This document shows, piece after piece, positions 6,946 through 9,612 of a stretch of DNA of 9,612 bases. Numbering within the stretch: position 1 is the first letter of the stretch; each line of letters starts with the position of its first letter. Made by a program: the position numbers and the translations under genes. The notes beneath the pieces are model-generated. The model saw only the letters and a list, made by a program, of their open reading frames with translations. It ran no database searches and was not told where the DNA came from. The DNA is taken from NCBI GenBank assembly GCA_002505685.1, contig DAVT01000044.1, forward strand, positions 1-9,612. The letters run 5' to 3'. The stretch comes from Euryarchaeota archaeon UBA501. GTDB taxonomy: Archaea > Thermoplasmatota > Poseidoniia > Poseidoniales > Thalassarchaeaceae.

Positions 6946-6972
6946 CCCCGCCGATTCTACGAATCGTCGGGG
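6946..6972 (-). promoter_or_regulatory. Long hairpin upstream of the ABC operon start
   Basis: The core CGATTC-TAC-GAATCG (6952-6966) is perfect. Beyond one mismatch the stem continues with five more pairs (CCCCG 6946-6950 with CGGGG 6968-6972), giving 11 pairs, one mismatch and a 3-nt loop. On the coding strand the loop is GTA closed by C-G. It ends 8 nt before the TTG start and takes up a G-rich stretch that could otherwise serve the ribosome. It could be an operator, a leader structure, or a processing or termination signal for tgtA. The structure is seen; the role is inferred. Confidence 0.55.
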
Positions 6973-7018
6973 GTACTCACCTGAAGATGCTCTATGAACC
7001 ATGCCCCGACACGGGTGG

Positions 7019-9031
7019 CTATTCTCCGATTCCTTCACGGACTTTGATTGCGATACCTTTGGTGAAACATGCTGCTTCTTGAGATGTGCACATGGACACC
7101 CCGTGTCCGAGGAATACGCCGTTTTGATCTTCGATGAGGCACGGCAAACCAGGTGTCAAATCACCTTTGACCTGAAGGATAAATCCATGCATCACATTTC
7201 GACCTTTTCGAGTAAAGGGCACAGAATCATCGTTGACCACAACAGTTGGTGTTCCAGCACCATGCAACCGCCTAGCTCCTTCTAAAGTCAGGCTCAACCC
7301 ACCATCTCGCATTCTAGGTGAAAGGAGATGTTCACCATCCGAGGAATGTACATTTCTAACCCTATGTGTTCTGCTATAGACAAATGAACTTCCCGACATA
7401 TATTGCTTAGATATTTCTGGTTGGACATCGAGGAAATACCGCACTTTATCCTCAATCATTCGGCGGTCGATATCGATTTTTTCGATTTCTTCATCCTCAC
7501 CATTTCCAAATTCAGATTCAATGATTTCCAAATTTTTCTGCTTGCCGTTATCAAATGATATGTGCACATGTTGTTCGATTTCACCCATCATGGCTTCAAG
7601 GTCGAAGCGCCGATCTTCATCTGAGAGAGAGTTCCAGATTGATTTGGGGCCCATCAAATGCGTCCATGGGCTGACATCCTCGAATGAGTAAGGGAGGAGT
7701 CCAAGCGGAGTTTCGATGAATACTTCTGCATCCGGCCAGCGTCTAGCGATTGTGTGGACCAATCCCCCAATTTTGTCCCTCCATGGACCAGAGGCCCCTG
7801 AGATTAGAATCCCTCGCTTGGCATCGGTCTGATATGAGGTCAGCAAACGACCCAGTGCTGCGATTGCTGGAGGTGATGTAGGTAAATCCTGACTTGTTCT
7901 TACGCCACCATCTCGAAGAGGATTTGTGGCAGAAATTAGTCCCTCTGGCATGTTTTCGTAAAGATACTCTGTAGCTTCGCGGAGGGCTGCATTTGTGTGG
8001 CTACGTTCTTCGACCAATCGCCATATGCTTCCATCTCGAATCGCTTGTCGGCAACGTGCAAGTTCAGAGGCAGTAATCTCCAGATTATGGCGCGCCAATA
8101 GTTCACACCTTGCATCATCAGACAATGCCATCACACTCGCAGGAGTATGTCCTGCAAGCGCTTCTGTCGATATTGGGAATTCTGTCAAATCACCCAATTT
8201 TACTGTACCCCAAGGCATCAGCATTCGATCATCTCTAGCAAACAAAGCATAGGCTGCTGAATCAAACAAATCGGCTCCAAGGGCAACACAAATTGGGAAC
8301 AAATGCGGGTGCCCGCAGCCAAAGATATGGATGGGTCGATTCCAAGGTATTTCTTCGCGACAGGCAAGAATAATCTCAACCAACTCGCGGTACCTTTGTC
8401 TCTCCATGAGTGGGACAATGCCGCCGATGGGATGAACTGCAAAATCATGTTCTGACATTCCAATCGCACTTTGGGCTCTCAAATCAGAATGTATTCCTCC
8501 CTGAATGGGGCCATTCAATAGAGTTCCATTCGCGGCTTCAATCGATACGGCTGCTCGATCAATGGTTTGGTTCACCGCATCCTCGACCTCTTCTTTGCTC
8601 ATATCTGGAGTCCCAAATACATCGAGCATTGTGGCGATATCCACGCCGATTTCTCGCTGGAAGGTGACGATTTCTTCAACTCCGACTTCCACATCGCCAT
8701 AGACATAATTCTGGAATGTTCCCGAATCTGTCATGATGACACCAGGATAATCCAACAAGGTGTGGACTCCGTGTTCCAAAGCCTGATTTTTCAGATTGTC
8801 ATGTTTCCAAATCACGTAGGAATTTGTGATGAGTGCCTCAAACCCGTATCTCTCCCACAATTCACGAGGTTCGACGGTTCTGATGTTCGGATTGATGACG
8901 GGAAGCAAGCAAGGAGTATTCAGTACGTGCGTCGCCGTGTGGAGTTTGCCCAAACGAGCCCAACCATCACGGTCGGTCATCTCAAATTTCCCGTGATCGC
9001 CTTCACGGCACGGGTTGGCCTCTCTTGTCAT
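7019..9031 (-). CDS. tgtA: Archaeosine tRNA-guanine transglycosylase (TgtA), zinc cysteines absent
   Basis: 670 codons. Archaeal TgtA exchanges guanine-15 in the tRNA D-loop for preQ0, the first step to archaeosine, which stabilises tRNA. The catalytic barrel spans about residues 20-345: LLPVINPN (42-49), MTDSGTFQN with Asp102, PIQGGIH (175-181), HIFGCGHP and LFDSAAYALFARDDR with Asp256, the expected nucleophile. The usual FPCxCPxC zinc site reads FPISTEALAGHTP (285-297), so all three Cys are missing although His315 (ARHNLEI) remains. A C-terminal PUA domain occupies about 592-668 (TPTVVVNDD, LGHG, FTKGIAIKVREG). It is longer than typical single-chain homologues (about 580 residues), with an acidic extension at about 470-545 and roughly 14 extra N-terminal residues. 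ATG 9031 is chosen because the next Met (18) would cut into the first conserved strand. No Shine-Dalgarno is seen, so the mRNA may be leaderless. It is divergent from the UbiB-like gene. Confidence 0.93.
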   Translation of the reverse strand: MTREANPCREGDHGKFEMTDRDGWARLGKLHTATHVLNTPCLLPVINPNIRTVEPRELWERYGFEALITNSYVIWKHDNLKNQALEHGVHTLLDYPGVIMTDSGTFQNYVYGDVEVGVEEIVTFQREIGVDIATMLDVFGTPDMSKEEVEDAVNQTIDRAAVSIEAANGTLLNGPIQGGIHSDLRAQSAIGMSEHDFAVHPIGGIVPLMERQRYRELVEIILACREEIPWNRPIHIFGCGHPHLFPICVALGADLFDSAAYALFARDDRMLMPWGTVKLGDLTEFPISTEALAGHTPASVMALSDDARCELLARHNLEITASELARCRQAIRDGSIWRLVEERSHTNAALREATEYLYENMPEGLISATNPLRDGGVRTSQDLPTSPPAIAALGRLLTSYQTDAKRGILISGASGPWRDKIGGLVHTIARRWPDAEVFIETPLGLLPYSFEDVSPWTHLMGPKSIWNSLSDEDRRFDLEAMMGEIEQHVHISFDNGKQKNLEIIESEFGNGEDEEIEKIDIDRRMIEDKVRYFLDVQPEISKQYMSGSSFVYSRTHRVRNVHSSDGEHLLSPRMRDGGLSLTLEGARRLHGAGTPTVVVNDDSVPFTRKGRNVMHGFILQVKGDLTPGLPCLIEDQNGVFLGHGVSMCTSQEAACFTKGIAIKVREGIGE

Positions 9032-9051
9032 CGGTTCGTGGCGAGCCGGTC

Positions 9052-9066
9052 ATGGCTTTCAGCCAT
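9052..9066. promoter_or_regulatory. Perfect inverted repeat ATGGCT-TTC-AGCCAT upstream of tgtA
   Basis: Six-base arms around a 3-nt spacer, 21 bp upstream of the tgtA ATG, the same distance as the repeat before the PH-domain gene. On the tgtA coding strand the loop is GAA. It lies in a divergent intergenic region, so it cannot be a terminator for a convergent or upstream gene. An operator or leader hairpin remains possible, and chance is not excluded. Confidence 0.45.
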
Positions 9067-9105
9067 TCGGAGAAAATGGAGTATCGTCAAATCGCAAAAA
9101 GATGC

Positions 9106-9112
9106 CTTATAA
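9106..9112 (+). promoter_or_regulatory. Candidate TATA box CTTATAA for the UbiB-like gene
   Basis: The only TATA-like element in the 105-bp divergent gap, preceded by an A-rich stretch (AAAAAGATG) that could act as the BRE. Its centre is about 27 bp before the ATG, which would place the start of transcription almost at the start codon. TTATAA is symmetric, so it could also serve tgtA with a longer leader. Confidence 0.4.
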
Positions 9113-9120
9113 CCATTAGA

Positions 9121-9126
9121 GAGGTG
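9121..9126 (+). promoter_or_regulatory. Shine-Dalgarno GAGGTG for the UbiB-like gene
   Basis: GAGGTG is a perfect match to the anti-Shine-Dalgarno region and ends 10 nt before the ATG at 9137. It supports this start, but it can only work if transcription begins upstream of it, which conflicts with the TATA-box spacing above. Confidence 0.5.
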
Positions 9127-9136
9127 GCCCGTTTGC

Positions 9137-9612
9137 ATGCGCTCATGGACATTTGCTAGGTTCATGCGTCAAGTGCTGAAGAAGGGCCCTGCAGATTTGG
9201 ATTGGATTCAGTCTCAAGGGTTACTTGCAGTCAAATTGGCGCAAATTTTCGCCTTGAGAAGTGACCTACTTCCTGTCGAAAAATGTCGACAATTGCAACA
9301 ACTCTACCAGCATGCAGCCAGCATCCCTTCAGAAGCAGTGTTCGAGAATTTGGAAGCAAGGGCCCCTGAAGGATTCTTTGAGGCCTTTGAAGACATTGAC
9401 AAAGTTCCTCTAGCCGCAGCATCCGTAGGGCAAGTGCATCGCGCGAAATTGAAGTCCGGTGAAGATGTGGTCATCAAGGTCATCAAGGCCGAGAATGAAA
9501 AGGCGTTCCGAAGAGATGTGAAGCGGATGCGTAGATGGTTGCGTGTTTTTCTGACATTCATGCCGAAGTTGCGGAAAGTCGGCAACCCTGTCGCTTTGCT
9601 CAATCACGTCGC
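9137..9612 (+). CDS. UbiB/AarF (ABC1) family atypical kinase, N-terminal part (cut by window edge)
   Basis: 158 complete codons are visible, beginning MRSWTFARFMRQVLKKGPAD. Family landmarks are the VKLAQIFALRSDLLP segment (32-46), corresponding to the KxGQ helix and following R-x-D-L-L-P, then the Ala-rich nucleotide loop PLAAASVGQVHRAKL (91-105), and VVIKV with Lys114, equivalent to the kinase beta-3 lysine. UbiB/ADCK proteins are atypical ATPases/kinases tied to quinone and isoprenoid lipid metabolism, usually membrane-associated. The catalytic loop and any C-terminal helices lie beyond the window. The KxGQ motif reads KLAQ, with Ala35 for Gly. The start is fixed by an in-frame stop (TAA at 9110) and a GAGGTG ribosome-binding site. 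It is transcribed away from tgtA across a 105-bp gap. Family placement is firm; the substrate is unknown. Confidence 0.88.
   Translation, partial: MRSWTFARFMRQVLKKGPADLDWIQSQGLLAVKLAQIFALRSDLLPVEKCRQLQQLYQHAASIPSEAVFENLEARAPEGFFEAFEDIDKVPLAAASVGQVHRAKLKSGEDVVIKVIKAENEKAFRRDVKRMRRWLRVFLTFMPKLRKVGNPVALLNHV

Noticed and set aside
6938..7018. tRNA or small RNA gene in the 81-bp gap between tgtA and the ABC operon
   Set aside because: The GATTCG hairpin suggested a T-arm, but no acceptor stem, D-arm or anticodon arm can be placed around it on either strand.
8567..9112. A 181-codon open frame on the + strand opposite tgtA
   Set aside because: It lies almost wholly antisense to well-conserved TgtA sequence, shows no recognisable motif, and its length is what a complementary frame of a biased gene gives by chance.
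1..9612. Horizontally acquired island, prophage or defence locus
   Set aside because: No integrase, transposase, attachment-site repeats, phage or nuclease genes; neighbouring genes look similar in style and spacing.

Overview
The window reads as archaeal chromosome of moderate base composition, densely packed with genes. The strongest marker is a 670-codon archaeosine-type tRNA-guanine transglycosylase with a C-terminal PUA domain, an architecture characteristic of Archaea. ATGA start/stop overlaps, acidic proteins and Asp-rich calcium-loop sequence in a membrane protein would fit a marine euryarchaeon such as Marine Group II (Ca. Poseidoniales). That assignment is inference from style, not a match I could run. 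There are no rRNA or tRNA genes, mobile elements or CRISPR arrays.

Layout, from right to left. At 9137-9612 (+) is the 5' part of a UbiB/AarF (ABC1) atypical kinase, cut by the window edge. It is divergent from tgtA (9031-7019, -). After an 81-bp gap comes a tight four-gene operon (6937-2615, -): ATPase A, permease A, ATPase B, permease B. These are two tandem ABC-2 cassettes in which every internal junction is a 4-nt ATGA overlap. After a 72-bp gap is a soluble protein with a run of six tryptophans and weak resemblance to the CrtC/AttH lipocalin-like families (2542-1409, -). Then come a four-helix membrane protein with a bacterial-type PH domain (1333-218, -) and the start of a TPR protein (164-1, -), cut by the left edge.

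How they may work together: the four ABC genes must be made together and probably form one heteromeric exporter or two related ones. Permease B carries an Asp-rich, probably calcium-binding extracytoplasmic segment that permease A lacks. The remaining genes share strand and closeness but no obvious pathway. TgtA acts in tRNA modification, and the kinase family usually serves quinone or isoprenoid lipid metabolism.

Most worth a second look: (i) four of the five intergenic gaps contain a perfect inverted repeat with exactly a 3-nt spacer close to a start codon; (ii) TgtA keeps its catalytic aspartates but has lost all three zinc-ligand cysteines; (iii) the calcium-loop insert in one of two paired ABC permeases; (iv) the hexa-tryptophan run encoded by a (TGG)6 repeat; (v) a possible pair of mutually exclusive RNA helices between tgtA and the ABC operon. 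All stretches without a gene are 105 bp or shorter.
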